Assembly (NCBI GenBank): GCA_964640065.1
Contig: CAZXIE010000151.1
Span: 1-7,080 of the forward strand
Reading direction: 5' to 3'
Length of the DNA: 7,080 nucleotides
Source: JAJRXG01 sp964640065
GTDB taxonomy: Bacteria; Bacteroidota; Bacteroidia; Chitinophagales; Saprospiraceae
The position numbers and the translations under genes were made by a program. The notes beneath the pieces are model-generated. The model saw only the letters and a list, made by a program, of their open reading frames with translations. It made no database searches and was not told where the DNA came from. Positions 6,904 to 7,080 of this stretch are shown here, piece after piece (position 1 is the stretch's first letter; every line of letters starts with the position of its first letter).

Positions 6904-7009
6904 TCAACTAACCAACAATTAACACCAACTCTTGACGGTTGAGCGCAGTCGAAACCTTTATGAAATCCAGAAACCAATAAAACTACTTAACCGTCAAAAT
7001 CAACTAACC
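6904..7009 (+). repeat. 10-bp direct repeat flanking the inverted repeat
   Basis: TCAACTAACC occurs at 6904-6913 and 7000-7009, one copy on each side of the inverted repeat at 6932-6997. The spacing is uneven (18 bases on the left, 2 on the right), so it is not a neat target-site duplication. It may be chance within an AC-rich stretch or the mark of an older insertion. Confidence 0.4.
6932..6997. repeat. 9-bp perfect inverted repeat enclosing a TTGAGCGCAGTCGAA-type motif
   Basis: TTGACGGTT (6932-6940) and AACCGTCAA (6989-6997) are perfect inverse copies 48 bases apart. Inside the left part is GGTTGAGCGCAGTCGAAACC (6937-6956), whose ends GGTT/AACC can pair locally and so compete with the outer stem. 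The core, reversed as TTCGACTGCGCTCAA, matches a short motif I recall as widely dispersed between genes in Bacteroidota genomes. The element could be a small non-autonomous repeat or a structured RNA end. No T-run follows either arm. Confidence 0.55.
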
Positions 7010-7080
7010 TGATATAAGGTGTTTGCAGATGTAACTTCTGATAAAGCCTACTTACCATACCACTCCTGTAGCACGCCAAG

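Larger units (their letters stand above)
6793..7080. other. Region after the amylase gene without a convincing gene
   Basis: These 288 bases carry stops in all frames over most of their length and hold no recognisable coding sequence, tRNA or other RNA gene. The stretch around 6885-6932 is rich in AAC/ACC with few G on the plus strand. GGTCATA occurs twice (6843-6849, 6852-6858). Two inverted repeats and one 10-bp direct repeat are listed separately. The last 30 or so bases are open in several frames and could be the edge of a gene continuing to the right, but too little is visible to call it. Confidence 0.6.

Noticed and set aside
7048..7080. Minus-strand open frame ending LGVLQEWYGK-stop at the right edge
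   Set aside because: Ten codons are too few to separate a real C-terminus from chance; other minus frames here are also open.
7019..7080. Plus-strand open frame from GTG 7019 to the window end
   Set aside because: About 20 codons, no ribosome binding site and no recognisable motif.

Overview
The window reads like a chromosomal segment of a Bacteroidota bacterium, possibly of the Saprospiraceae/Cytophagales type. This rests on moderate GC (low-to-mid 40s by eye), mostly weak Shine-Dalgarno signals, an SLC45-like sugar permease with bacteroidete-style features, a lipoprotein amylase, and two repeat types I associate with this phylum. The taxonomic call is inference; no rRNA or other marker gene is present.

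Layout. (1) 1-807 (+): the 3' end of a biotin-dependent acyl-CoA carboxylase alpha subunit, cut by the left window edge, ending in a biotinyl domain. Its middle carries a 99-bp in-frame tandem repeat with a GC-rich perfect hairpin in each copy. (2) 808-872: a short gap between converging genes. (3) 2246-873 and 4552-2270 (-): a two-gene operon encoding an SLC45/sucrose-symporter-like MFS permease and a GH65 maltose phosphorylase. (4) 4553-4717: a divergent promoter region with helically phased TTGGCTATT repeats. (5) 4718-5386 and 5392-6792 (+): a second operon encoding beta-phosphoglucomutase and a GH13 alpha-amylase-family lipoprotein. (6) 6793-7080: a 288-bp stretch without a convincing gene, holding two perfect inverted repeats, a 10-bp direct repeat and a TTGAGCGCAGTCGAA-type motif.

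How the genes fit together. The four central genes form a compact alpha-glucan/maltose phosphorolysis locus. The exported amylase would release maltose and short maltodextrins, and the MFS permease would carry maltose across the inner membrane. Maltose phosphorylase would split it with phosphate into beta-glucose-1-phosphate and glucose, and beta-phosphoglucomutase would convert the former to glucose-6-phosphate, saving one ATP per maltose. No regulator and no SusC/SusD outer-membrane pair lies in the window; they may be nearby or elsewhere.

I found no clearly new biological system. The points most worth a second look are the in-frame palindromic repeat inside the carboxylase and the phased repeats in the divergent promoter.
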